Below are positions 35,082 through 43,843 of a stretch of 64,000 bases of DNA, piece by piece; position 1 is the stretch's first letter; every line of letters begins with the position of its first letter. The DNA comes from a virus. Location of the stretch: positions 1-64,000 of IMG/VR virus record IMGVR_UViG_3300032217_000462; one strand, written 5' to 3'. The notes beneath the pieces were generated by a model that saw only the letters and a list, made by a program, of their open reading frames with translations, was not told the origin of the DNA and did no database searches. A program made the translations under genes and the position numbers.

Positions 35082-37046
35082 TTAATACGTTCCGCCGTCC
35101 ACAGTAGCTAGTGTAACATACCCTGTAGATGCATTTACTCCGAAACTTTCTGAATCGAAATAAGCTAAACCTTTTGTGGTTGTAGAAGCATTAGGTATTG
35201 TTTGATTTGCAACTGCAGTAACTAAACCTTTGGCATTAACTGTAATACGTGGAACAGTTAATGTATCGCCATAGCTACCTACATTGGTATTTACAGTTGC
35301 TAAGGTAAGTGCTGCCGATTTATTAGATGTTCCATCTACGCTGGTAAACGATGCAGTTGCATCTCCAGTTAAATTTAAGTTACGTGCTGTAAACCATTTT
35401 GTAGCAGTATCAGCGTTACCAACAAGATCACCATAAACTTGTGATACATTTAATGGTTTATTAAAATTCCAACGATCATCGCTAGATGAATAGTTAAGAG
35501 TTGCTGGAATAGTTGGGCCATGAACTGTAATACCACCACCATTTGCATCACCAGCACTAGTAGCGTCTTTGGCTAATTCAATATTCAAATCACCGATTGA
35601 AACAGTTGTAGAATTAATTGTTGTAACTGTACCTAATACACTCAGATCACCAGTAATAGTAGCATTACCATTTACAGTAATATCTGAAACTGTAGCTGAT
35701 CCTGCATCTAAAGCACCAGCAATTGTAATTGTTCCTGCGGCAACATTTCCTGTAACTGCCAAAGCTCCAAGAGTTCCGCTACCAGACATTGCCACAGTAA
35801 TTGTATTAGTAGCATCATCAATACTTGTAGTAACACCGCCACTACCAACAATTCGCAAATTATCAGTTAATAAGTTTAATGTTCCAGTTGTTGAAGCATT
35901 ATCGCCACGGAAACTTAGTGTAGTTGCAACATTAGCAGTTGTAATTCCAGTTACTAAACCTTTTGCGTTGACAGTAACTACAGGAATTGCTGTGGCTGAA
36001 CCAAAAGCACCAGGAACTTTACCAGTACTACCATCTAATATAGTTGCTAAAGTAAGCGTTGCTGTTTTATTTATTGAACCATCAATACTAATTGCAGCGG
36101 TACTTGCGTCACCGCTGAATGTTAGATTAATTGGAGAAGCCCATTTACTAGCAGTGTCTGCATTGCCAGTAACATTACCAGTTAAATTACCTGTAACATT
36201 ACCTGTAACATTACCAGTATGAACACCTGCACTATTACCGGTTAAATTACCAGTAACATTACCAGTTACATTTCCAGTTACGCTACCAGTAAATGTAGCA
36301 TTAGTACCATCAGTGCCGTTATCTAAAATTTTGCTAGTACCGTTGGAAGCAAAAATATCGCCAGTTACATTACCTACAACATTACCATTAACGTTACCAG
36401 TTAAATTACCTGTAACTCCGCCAGTAAATGTAGCATTAGTACCGTTAGTACCATTTTCAATAATTTTTGTAATTCCATCAGCAGCATAAATGTCGCCATA
36501 AACATTACCTGTAACATTACCTGTAAGATTACCTACAACATTACCTGTAATACCGCCACTAACACTACCGTAAAATACTGCATTAGTACCATCAGTACCG
36601 TTTTCTAAAATCTTGCTAGTACCATCGGCGGCATAAATATCGCCCACAACATTACCAGTATGAATACCAGCACTATTACCAGTTAAATTACCAATAACAT
36701 TTCCAGTATGAATACCTGTACTGTTACCAGTTAAATTACCAGTAACATTACCCATAATATTTAAGTAAGCAGTATTAAGTGTGTCGCGTTTTACTAATGT
36801 ACCTGCAGTGCCTACATCTGTTGCCGCATCAATAATATCAGTAAAATACTTACCGCCAATAACAATTGGTGCACCTGATGCAGACTGTAAGTCACTGTTG
36901 GCTCCCATACCGCCAACAAATAACCTGCCACCCATATTTGAAATAGAACCAGTACCAAATGTATAAGCCATTTCACCTGTGTTCAGTAATTGTGGTGCAA
37001 TGGAAGTACTACTTCTTTTAATCTTTATCGTTGATTTATCAGCCAT
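35082..37046 (-). CDS. Tail fiber with GNVTGNLTGN repeats
   Basis: A 654-residue fiber protein. The N-terminus (STIKIKRSSTSIAPQLLNTG) resembles phage fiber attachment regions. Residues ~95-290 hold decapeptide-like repeats of GNVTGNLTGN with inserted GDIYAADGTSKILENGTDGT units, expected to form a beta-helix or beta-roll shaft. Residues 290-654 are Thr/Ala-rich with paired copies of a head module (VPRITVNAKGLVTAV and IPVVTVNAKGLVTGI) and the block TINSTTVSIGDLNIELAK, which is frequent in aquatic phage fibers. It directly precedes the collagen-like fiber gene in the transcript. Confidence 0.72.
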   Translation of the reverse strand: MADKSTIKIKRSSTSIAPQLLNTGEMAYTFGTGSISNMGGRLFVGGMGANSDLQSASGAPIVIGGKYFTDIIDAATDVGTAGTLVKRDTLNTAYLNIMGNVTGNLTGNSTGIHTGNVIGNLTGNSAGIHTGNVVGDIYAADGTSKILENGTDGTNAVFYGSVSGGITGNVVGNLTGNVTGNVYGDIYAADGITKIIENGTNGTNATFTGGVTGNLTGNVNGNVVGNVTGDIFASNGTSKILDNGTDGTNATFTGSVTGNVTGNVTGNLTGNSAGVHTGNVTGNVTGNLTGNVTGNADTASKWASPINLTFSGDASTAAISIDGSINKTATLTLATILDGSTGKVPGAFGSATAIPVVTVNAKGLVTGITTANVATTLSFRGDNASTTGTLNLLTDNLRIVGSGGVTTSIDDATNTITVAMSGSGTLGALAVTGNVAAGTITIAGALDAGSATVSDITVNGNATITGDLSVLGTVTTINSTTVSIGDLNIELAKDATSAGDANGGGITVHGPTIPATLNYSSSDDRWNFNKPLNVSQVYGDLVGNADTATKWFTARNLNLTGDATASFTSVDGTSNKSAALTLATVNTNVGSYGDTLTVPRITVNAKGLVTAVANQTIPNASTTTKGLAYFDSESFGVNASTGYVTLATVDGGTY

Positions 37047-37057
37047 TTTTTCTTCCT

Positions 37058-37321
37058 TTAAAAGAATCCGCCTTCCATCGTTTGCTGTTCAAGCAACTTC
37101 GATGAGGTCCATTTATCTGTTCCAGAATTATATACTAATAAGCTTCCTGAAGCTAAAACGCTAGTATCTACATCTGATAGCCCTTTAAGTGTGGTTTGTG
37201 TAGGGCCTATCATGCCGCCTACAACTACTCGTGTATCACTTTGTGACGAAACAACTGTTGGTTCCGTTACCTCAAGTACAACCGCATTATTAACTTCGGT
37301 TATAATTATTTCTGTTGTCAT
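37058..37321 (-). CDS. Small fiber-island protein carrying one shaft-repeat unit
   Basis: An 87-residue protein. Residues 1-40 are Val/Thr-rich beta sequence. Residues 45-78 (LKGLSDVDTSVLASGSLLVY, then NSGTDKW) are a single copy of the same unit repeated 13 times in the 2026-residue fiber. It might therefore nucleate, adapt or cap that shaft; this is inference from sequence similarity only. The start overlaps the preceding gene's stop as ATGA, so translation is probably coupled. Confidence 0.62.
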   Translation of the reverse strand: MTTEIIITEVNNAVVLEVTEPTVVSSQSDTRVVVGGMIGPTQTTLKGLSDVDTSVLASGSLLVYNSGTDKWTSSKLLEQQTMEGGFF

Positions 37322-37914
37322 CTAGTAACCTCTTTAATCAATGTAATACCACCACTTAAGAATGGATATACAAGTCCTTGATTATCTGTTAATTCACAAG
37401 AATATACTGCTGCGTCAAAATTAAAAGTAGCAGTAGTAACAGCCGATATATTAAAAGAAATTGTATAGTTAATTGCATCTATACTAATACCGCCATTAGC
37501 GGAAGTTAACTCATGAATTACTGTTGTAGAGTCTATAGACTCTCTGATCTGCATTTGTGCAGTATAGCCTGCTAGAGGTATAGGACTGTTCCATTCAATA
37601 ATACCGCCAGTTGTATACGTTCCATAATCTGATGAATTTATCTGGTTTAGGGTTACGCTATTAGAAGTTTTTGAAGTTACTAGATAATAGTCAGTAGTTG
37701 ATGCGGTATTAATATCTTTCATACCATTAACACCAGTTACTCTGATTCTCCAGTTTAATGGAATAGTATGGGCACTAGCTGTAGTAATTACACAGGGAGC
37801 CGCTTTAGTAATACCTGAAATCTGAGCATATTGTTTAGTTTCTGACTCCCAGCGAAGAGTCTCTCGAAAAGTACTACCTTGATAAATTCTGTAACTAATT
37901 CGTGCTGGTTCCAT
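37318..37914 (-). CDS. Putative tail/baseplate protein with Ig-like fold
   Basis: A 198-residue beta-rich protein. The start (SYRIYQGSTFRETLRWESE) and the block LAGYTAQMQIRES fit a small phage protein type that typically lies next to fiber genes; between them is an inserted 65-residue beta domain (CVITTASAHTIPLNWRIRVT). No enzyme motif or membrane segment is seen. Together with its overlapping neighbour at 37058 it leads the fiber transcript, so it may be the attachment point for the fibers. Confidence 0.55.
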   Translation of the reverse strand: MEPARISYRIYQGSTFRETLRWESETKQYAQISGITKAAPCVITTASAHTIPLNWRIRVTGVNGMKDINTASTTDYYLVTSKTSNSVTLNQINSSDYGTYTTGGIIEWNSPIPLAGYTAQMQIRESIDSTTVIHELTSANGGISIDAINYTISFNISAVTTATFNFDAAVYSCELTDNQGLVYPFLSGGITLIKEVTR

Positions 37915-37918
37915 TATA

Positions 37919-38269
37919 TCACCTTACTTTCTTTGCTGCTGCAAGCGTAGCCGATATTCTAAACTTATTAACTTCTTCAGTTAGTGCAACAACTTCTGTT
38001 TGTAGCTGCTGATTTTCAATGCACAACTGTGCTAGTTGCGCATTTAATATAATCATTTCTTGTTGCAAGCGATTTAATTCGGTTGCTAGTAAGCCATTTT
38101 GTTCGCTCATACGTTCTAGTTCTGTATGCATTAAAGTGATAATGCTAGTTTCCGCATGAGTACTTTTCCAGTCTTTTAACAGTTTCTGTATTCCAACTGA
38201 GAAAGCAACAACTGCTAACGCAACTAGTGAAACTGTCTGAATCAGGCTGTGATCATTAATCTCCACCAT
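37919..38269 (-). CDS. Membrane-anchored coiled-coil protein, unknown
   Basis: A 116-residue protein with one N-terminal membrane helix (IQTVSLVALAVVAFSVGIQ, about 9-28) and a long coiled coil from about 45 to 100 (ELERMSEQNGLLATELNRLQ, with further Leu heptads). No lipobox or cleavage site is apparent. It is the first gene after the strong promoter at 38393 and has a long leader of about 115 bases and a good GGAG ribosome binding site. The architecture resembles i-spanins and membrane tethers; its place ahead of the fiber island is unexplained. Confidence 0.62.
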   Translation of the reverse strand: MVEINDHSLIQTVSLVALAVVAFSVGIQKLLKDWKSTHAETSIITLMHTELERMSEQNGLLATELNRLQQEMIILNAQLAQLCIENQQLQTEVVALTEEVNKFRISATLAAAKKVR

Positions 38270-38392
38270 AATCAGATCTCCTTATTAGCAGTGGTTTTAT
38301 ATTTAATTATAATCTAAACGGGAAGGTTGCCTTTTAGATCTAGGTAAAAGCTTGTCAAGAAAAAATATTGAAATGTTCTGACATTTTGGTAT

Positions 38393-38421
38393 ATTATACC
38401 ACAAGGGCGGGAGTTTGTCAA
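38393..38421 (-). promoter_or_regulatory. Sigma70-type promoter driving the fiber island
   Basis: Read leftward: -35 TTGACA (38421-38416), a 17-base spacer and -10 TATAAT (38398-38393), with TGG forming an extended -10. The -10 lies in a 13-base palindrome (38388-38400), a possible operator or coincidence. The predicted start is near 38386, so the RNA would begin with a small hairpin (38371-38376 with 38381-38386) that could protect its 5' end. The leader to the first ATG at 38269 is about 115 bases, with no other gene seen. Confidence 0.88.
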
Positions 38422-38423
38422 TG

Positions 38424-38459
38424 CAAAAAAATACCCTGCCCAAGTAACGGACAGGGTAT
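38424..38459 (-). terminator. Intrinsic terminator directly upstream of the fiber promoter
   Basis: An 8-bp stem (38452-38459 with 38431-38438) extends inward after one mismatch and is followed on the leftward transcript by seven or eight U. It lies 12 bases past the stop of the 38472 gene. The U-tract ends only 2 bases before the -35 box, so termination of the tail operon and initiation of the fiber operon are built back to back. Confidence 0.8.
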
Positions 38460-38471
38460 AATTTTTGCAGT

Positions 38472-38822
38472 TTAAACTGGTGGATATTCTTCAGGAGGCA
38501 TAGTAGGCCAAACTGGATCTTCTATGATACCTTGCTTGTGAATTTCTCGCACTTGTTGTCGGTAGATAGCCCAGGCTTCTTTATTTGTTAATTTTACATC
38601 AGGTAGCTGAGTCCAATCAGAATCCAATAAAAGTTTAGCTCGTTTTTCTTTAATTTGTTCAAACAATACTGTCTTTTTTAATTGGTATTGATTAGTATTT
38701 GGATTAAAAGTATAGTCATTATTATTTGCAAGAGGATTAGCATTAAGACTTGCTATTAGTGCTTCTTGCTCAGCTATATACTCTGGACTTAGGTAATATT
38801 CACTATTTGTTTCTTGTGTCAT
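38472..38822 (-). CDS. Tail-assembly chaperone-like protein (APC type)
   Basis: A 116-residue protein whose C-terminal half matches the phage tail-assembly chaperone-like pattern: LLLDSDWTQLPDV, then AWAIYRQQVREI, then DPVWPTMPPEEYPP. The N-terminal half is polar and contains NNDYTFNPNTNQYQL. Small proteins of this kind commonly follow a fiber gene, as here: it starts 2 bases after the stop of the 1669-residue fiber. It is the last gene of the main tail operon. A second copy of the pattern is at 14107. Confidence 0.65.
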   Translation of the reverse strand: MTQETNSEYYLSPEYIAEQEALIASLNANPLANNNDYTFNPNTNQYQLKKTVLFEQIKEKRAKLLLDSDWTQLPDVKLTNKEAWAIYRQQVREIHKQGIIEDPVWPTMPPEEYPPV

Positions 38823-38824
38823 AT

Positions 38825-41800
38825 TTAATCTGCCTTATAGATTCGCCAAACTAATGTGCAGTACCCACTTCTGGCCACAACATTTAGTCGAGGCCTACTG
38901 TCTGTTGTTAAAATAGCAGGACTAACGTATGTTGGGCTGTATATTGTAAACTTACCAACTCCAACAATTGAAGCAGTTTGCCAGTCTCCAACAACATTTA
39001 CCCCACATGTACTAAGAACAGTGTATGCGTTTGACACGTATACATAATCGTATATAGGGCTACCATAATAATCATAGTCAACAATAGTATATACATAAGA
39101 TCCTCCCGGTCCTCCAGGTGGGTTTGCTACTAATGCAGTATAGCAGGCATCATTAGTATCACTACCTTGACATTTTACAGGAACTGTTAGTTCATAGAAA
39201 TAAGTGCCGGCAGGTAGTACTGTACGGTAAGTATCTGCATCCCAGGCTCCAAGTTTGTTGGTTAGTGCACTATAATCCATTTCTAGTGGCATCCAATTGC
39301 CAGCAGCTAAACTTGATACATTTACTGTTGGTGTTGTGTTGCCTTTATATGTTCGTACATAGTTTGGAAGGGCAGCACCTGGATTCAAGTTATCAATTCC
39401 AATAAGGTTACCGTTAAAAGCTAACTTATCACCATTAAAAGTAATATTAGTAGTAGAGTTACCAAAAGCAAATAGTCCTGTAGAATATAACACTCCACCG
39501 CTACCTGTCATTGAAGTACCACTAATTGCTGCGTTATTAGCTCTGATGTAGTCAGACACTGTTAAATTACCAGTATTAGTAGTAATTGCAGAAAGTGAAC
39601 CAACTTTTAAACTAGCAATATAAGGCGTTGACCAAACTGTTGTAGTCGATCCATTATAAATACCATCCGATACGTATAAGGAGGCATTACTACTAGGATC
39701 TGGGTCAACTGCATACCAAGTTACATTAAATGAACCTCCCCAGGTTAAGGAGGCTGTATAACCTGAGGGTCTATTGTTACCACTTACAGATACAGTACCA
39801 GATACTGCTGCTGGATTACCTGAAATGCGCGCATACATAATAGTAGCTGATGCACCTGCTGTTCCTGTTCCTGCAGGGCCTTGTGGGCCTTGTGGGCCTT
39901 GTGGGCCTGTAGCACCTGTAGAACCTGTAGCACCTGTAGAACCTGTAGCACCTGTAGCACCTGTAGCACCATTAGTACCATTGGTACCATTAGCACCCGC
40001 ATATCCAGAAACTATAATACTTGCGGTGCCCCAGTTAAACACTGTACTAGTAGCTGTAGCTGAATCTGTTACTGTTGCTATTGCGCTGTATAAATAGTAG
40101 CCAGTAGAAGGAGCAGTAGTACTAGACTTAGTCCACCCAGAGGGTGCGGTATAACTACCATCTGACCAATAATAAACACTAGATCCAGAAATACTTGGAG
40201 TAGACAAAGCCCATTGGTAAACTTCGGGTTTTGCGCTTGACACCCCGCTAACTGCCGCCCCATTTTGACCAGCAACATATGTACTATAGCCTGTAGACCA
40301 GTCAATTGTAGTTGTAGTAGCTGTAGGAACATCACTTACTTGTTTACTTGCAATCCACAATTTAAGACCAGAAGTTCCTGGGTTTGCTGGAGCAGTATTT
40401 TGCCAGCTATTTCCACCAGTATATCCAGATGTTACACCAGTTGACCAAGTATATGTAGCACTACCACTAGGTACACCTATTGTAGAGGCTGCGCTCCATT
40501 GATACAAATAAGCAGTAGCATATTTATTTGGAGTAGTACCATTAGTACCATTAGTACCTGCTGGACCTGTAGGCCCGGTAGCACCAGTTTTGCTCTTGGA
40601 AATGCTATAAATTTTATTTATAGTAATATTATTATAAACTGCCCTTAGTGTGGCTGTACCACTATCTGCCGACATTGCACTAACTGTATAAACACCAGTT
40701 GATGCAATACTAATAGTTACTCCTGAGGAACTGACTACTGAATAAGTTACTGCTACATTACCTGTTTTGTCTGTAGTACCATCAAACAGATAAAAAGTAC
40801 CCCCAGCATTGCTAAAACTACTTACAGTTCCTGCAGCATCTGCAATAACGGTAGTCGCTTCGTTGGTTAATACTGCACTAACTGAATTAATACCGTCAGT
40901 TCCTGGTTTAATACCAATCATTGATAATATATCAGTTGCAACAACTGTACCAGTACTTGAATCTTCACGAATTTTTACAGTTATCTGTTGCGGCATCGAA
41001 CTAAATGCTGCCGTAGGAGTATAGGTATAGGTATTTGTAGTACTATTCTGTACAGTACTACCAGCTACTAAGAATTCATAATATACCGTACCACTGGTAT
41101 TATTAGAAGTTGCTGTAACTACTACTGAACTTGGTGTGGGGGTAACCCCCTGTGTAGTATATACAAAAGACTGGCTAGTTGTGGTTAAGTCTACTGCTCT
41201 TGCATTAGTGCCGTTACTTCCATTTGTACCATTAGTGCCATTTGAACCATTAGTGCCATTTGAACCATTTTTAGACTTATTTAATGTAAATACTTTGTCT
41301 AAATTGGTTGTGCCTATAGTTGCTCTATAAGTAGCTGTTGCAGTATCTGCTGAGATAGCTGTTATAGATATAATGCCGGTAGTACTTGTAATAGTACTAG
41401 TCATACCAGTTTCACTAACTTTTGACCATGTAACTCCATCTGAGTTAGTTAATTTACTAATTCCTCTATAAACAGCTAGTTCACTACTAAGTGGAAATTG
41501 TCCGCTTACGGGAGTGCCAGTTGAATCGCAAGTAATTGTTTGATTTTCATTAACTAAGCCCGCAACTAAAGTATCGTCACCTTCTTTTAAAGCATAAACA
41601 GTAATCTGATCAAATACTGTTCTACCGTATCCAGTGGCTTCTAGTTTTACTAATTTGTTACCGCTACTAAAACTTGGCAAAGTAAAAGTAGCTGCTGTTT
41701 GCCCTGTTTGAGTCGTAAAAGTTGTACCATTATCAGTAGACACTTTCCAAACATATGCAGGACTAGAACCTAAATTAAACGTACTAGCTGTAAAAACAAT

Positions 41801-43834
41801 AGAAGATGGAGATATTACTCCGGTATTTTTAGCTGCTGCAAATACTTGGCCTGTTGCCGTAAGTATTACATTAGACCCTGGATTTCCATCTACTGATTTG
41901 TTTAAACTCAGAGTTTTTGTTTGTGTTACTCCATTTACTGTAACATTAAATACTGCTTCAGCAAAAGAATTATTTAGACTATTTATAGTAACCAATCCAG
42001 TAGGGTCAACATTATAAGAGCCGGAGTCTCCTCCACTATAACTTACCTTTGAAAAAAGTGCTTGAGGATTAGTAGTATTATCTAATAACCTACCTCCTAA
42101 TATTGCGTATAACTTAGAGGTGAAAGGAAACTGACCAGCTATAGCGGTACCGCTACTATCACAAGCAATAGTTTGATTTTCATTAGATAGGCTTGATACA
42201 AAAGCATCGTCACCTTCTTTAATACTATAAACTGTAAAAGTATCAAAACTACTGTAAATATCTTCTGATGCAGTAACAGTAACTGTTTTTGTAGATCCTG
42301 CTGCAAAACTATTTAACACAAAAGTATTACCACTAACAGTTCCAATAGTAGCATCTGGAGCGCTGCCATCTACTAGCCAGGTATATGTTGGGCTAACAAA
42401 ATTACTTTGTGTAGCTGTGAAAACTACTGTTGTAGGACTTATAGTAGTACTATTCTTTGCAGTAATAAATGATTGTCCTGTTGCACTTAGTTGAACTATT
42501 CTTGCTGAAGAACCAGCAACACCTTCCTTTGCTTTAGCAAAGCTTTGTGTAGTAACAATATCCACTGTTACACCTGTAGTAGTAATTACACGAATAGTAT
42601 AATCAATAGTAGCAACATTTGCAGTCATTGCAGAATGTTTAGCGTAATAAATATAATTAGAACCGATTTGAGGAGCTGTATCAACTGTAATACCAGTAGC
42701 ATTAGTAGAAATTACTCGCCAACTACCATTAGCGTAAGGACTAGTATTATCTACTGATAAATAGGTTGAACCTTGTAAAACTTTTAAAATAGTACCGCTA
42801 CCAACATAGCTAGCAGTAACAGTACTACCATCAGTATTTGCAGGTATAGTATGTGATTCATTGCTGGATACTACAGTTATTTGCTCAGTACCATCATTTG
42901 TTCTGAAAATACTCATTACATCAGTAGTTGTGCCTAATGTAGCTGTAATCCTAGCATTGCCTATTGTTACACCTTTTGCATCAAAATTTGCAGGAGTAAT
43001 AGTAATAATATTATTATTTTGTGTAAATGAAACTGCACCTAGTGATGCCCCTGCTCTAGTATATCCCACTACAGTGAAAGTAGGGGTACCGGTGAGGTTT
43101 GTTAAATTAGCAGTTACAATAATCGAAGAGCTTGCTGATGAAGTTGAATATTGATCTTTATACGCAAATTGATTTGCCGTGGCCGTTAGTTTTAATATAG
43201 GCGCAGTTTGTCCAGCCTGAGCTTTATAAACATTCCATACTTCTTCTAGAGTTGTTCCGCCATAAGTTGCTGTAAAAGTTACATTTCCTGAATTGGCGGT
43301 TAACCCTGTACAGGTATATACACCTGTAGAAGCATTAATTGATACTCCAGTAAGATTAGTAGTAGTATTTGCCTTAATAGCATAAACAGGGCCATTACCG
43401 CTTACATCTTCAGCACCATTATATACTTTAAAAGTACCTGTGGCTTGAGAAAAATCTCCGCCAGTACCGTCCATCGCTGTAGCAATAGGTACAGGATCAT
43501 TAGTTAAATATCCAGAAACAGTTGTACTATCAGTATAAACAACTTGATTTAATTCAGAAGATATAGTATAAACATCTGGATCGATAGCACTAATAAAAGC
43601 ATATCTTACATAATAACGTGTTCCTGGAGTTAGTCCAGTAATGGTAATAGCTAGACCACTTCCATTATATACTAAAGTACCTTGATTATTGCTTGGATTA
43701 AATCCAGTTGTACTTGAATACCATACTTTAACGGATATTAGGTCGTCTCTAATATCCGTTGTTCTAACAATGTCGTATGGTGTATCTAATACTAAGTGTA
43801 ATGATTTTACACCTGAATATAAATGTGCCGCCAT
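38825..43834 (-). CDS. Large central tail fiber with Ig-like repeats and collagen segment
   Basis: A 1669-residue protein following the K-I-J fusion. Residues 25-105 form a fibronectin-III-like domain (ITITGLTPGTRYYVRYAF). At least four tandem ~190-residue units follow; each starts like VILTATGQVFAAAKNTGVIS and contains an Asn-Glu-x-x-T (NENQT-type) strand. Two Trp/Tyr repeats (ATAYLYQWSAASTIG; KPEVYQWALSTPSISG) then lead to a collagen-like stretch (GATGATGSTGATGPQGPQG). The C-terminal region holds LKVGSLSAITTNTGNLTVSD, similar to the end of lambda J-type proteins, and a final beta domain. Probably the distal central fiber or receptor-binding spike. Confidence 0.75.
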   Translation of the reverse strand: MAAHLYSGVKSLHLVLDTPYDIVRTTDIRDDLISVKVWYSSTTGFNPSNNQGTLVYNGSGLAITITGLTPGTRYYVRYAFISAIDPDVYTISSELNQVVYTDSTTVSGYLTNDPVPIATAMDGTGGDFSQATGTFKVYNGAEDVSGNGPVYAIKANTTTNLTGVSINASTGVYTCTGLTANSGNVTFTATYGGTTLEEVWNVYKAQAGQTAPILKLTATANQFAYKDQYSTSSASSSIIVTANLTNLTGTPTFTVVGYTRAGASLGAVSFTQNNNIITITPANFDAKGVTIGNARITATLGTTTDVMSIFRTNDGTEQITVVSSNESHTIPANTDGSTVTASYVGSGTILKVLQGSTYLSVDNTSPYANGSWRVISTNATGITVDTAPQIGSNYIYYAKHSAMTANVATIDYTIRVITTTGVTVDIVTTQSFAKAKEGVAGSSARIVQLSATGQSFITAKNSTTISPTTVVFTATQSNFVSPTYTWLVDGSAPDATIGTVSGNTFVLNSFAAGSTKTVTVTASEDIYSSFDTFTVYSIKEGDDAFVSSLSNENQTIACDSSGTAIAGQFPFTSKLYAILGGRLLDNTTNPQALFSKVSYSGGDSGSYNVDPTGLVTINSLNNSFAEAVFNVTVNGVTQTKTLSLNKSVDGNPGSNVILTATGQVFAAAKNTGVISPSSIVFTASTFNLGSSPAYVWKVSTDNGTTFTTQTGQTAATFTLPSFSSGNKLVKLEATGYGRTVFDQITVYALKEGDDTLVAGLVNENQTITCDSTGTPVSGQFPLSSELAVYRGISKLTNSDGVTWSKVSETGMTSTITSTTGIISITAISADTATATYRATIGTTNLDKVFTLNKSKNGSNGTNGSNGTNGTNGSNGTNARAVDLTTTSQSFVYTTQGVTPTPSSVVVTATSNNTSGTVYYEFLVAGSTVQNSTTNTYTYTPTAAFSSMPQQITVKIREDSSTGTVVATDILSMIGIKPGTDGINSVSAVLTNEATTVIADAAGTVSSFSNAGGTFYLFDGTTDKTGNVAVTYSVVSSSGVTISIASTGVYTVSAMSADSGTATLRAVYNNITINKIYSISKSKTGATGPTGPAGTNGTNGTTPNKYATAYLYQWSAASTIGVPSGSATYTWSTGVTSGYTGGNSWQNTAPANPGTSGLKLWIASKQVSDVPTATTTTIDWSTGYSTYVAGQNGAAVSGVSSAKPEVYQWALSTPSISGSSVYYWSDGSYTAPSGWTKSSTTAPSTGYYLYSAIATVTDSATATSTVFNWGTASIIVSGYAGANGTNGTNGATGATGATGSTGATGSTGATGPQGPQGPQGPAGTGTAGASATIMYARISGNPAAVSGTVSVSGNNRPSGYTASLTWGGSFNVTWYAVDPDPSSNASLYVSDGIYNGSTTTVWSTPYIASLKVGSLSAITTNTGNLTVSDYIRANNAAISGTSMTGSGGVLYSTGLFAFGNSTTNITFNGDKLAFNGNLIGIDNLNPGAALPNYVRTYKGNTTPTVNVSSLAAGNWMPLEMDYSALTNKLGAWDADTYRTVLPAGTYFYELTVPVKCQGSDTNDACYTALVANPPGGPGGSYVYTIVDYDYYGSPIYDYVYVSNAYTVLSTCGVNVVGDWQTASIVGVGKFTIYSPTYVSPAILTTDSRPRLNVVARSGYCTLVWRIYKAD

Positions 43835-43843
43835 GCTTATCCT

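Noticed and set aside
35569-36222. A 217-codon + strand open frame opposite the GNVTGN fiber.
   Set aside because: It is produced by the antisense of Asn/Thr/Gly repeats, has no promoter or ribosome binding site, and lies on the wrong strand for this region.
38306-38311. An isolated TATAAT on the - strand in the fiber-island leader.
   Set aside because: No -35-like hexamer is found 16-18 bases upstream and no TGn precedes it.
38353-38386. A second TTGACA (38358-38353) and a 9-codon frame beginning near the predicted start of the fiber-island transcript.
   Set aside because: No -10 lies at suitable spacing from this TTGACA. The tiny frame has no ribosome binding site and would be leaderless.
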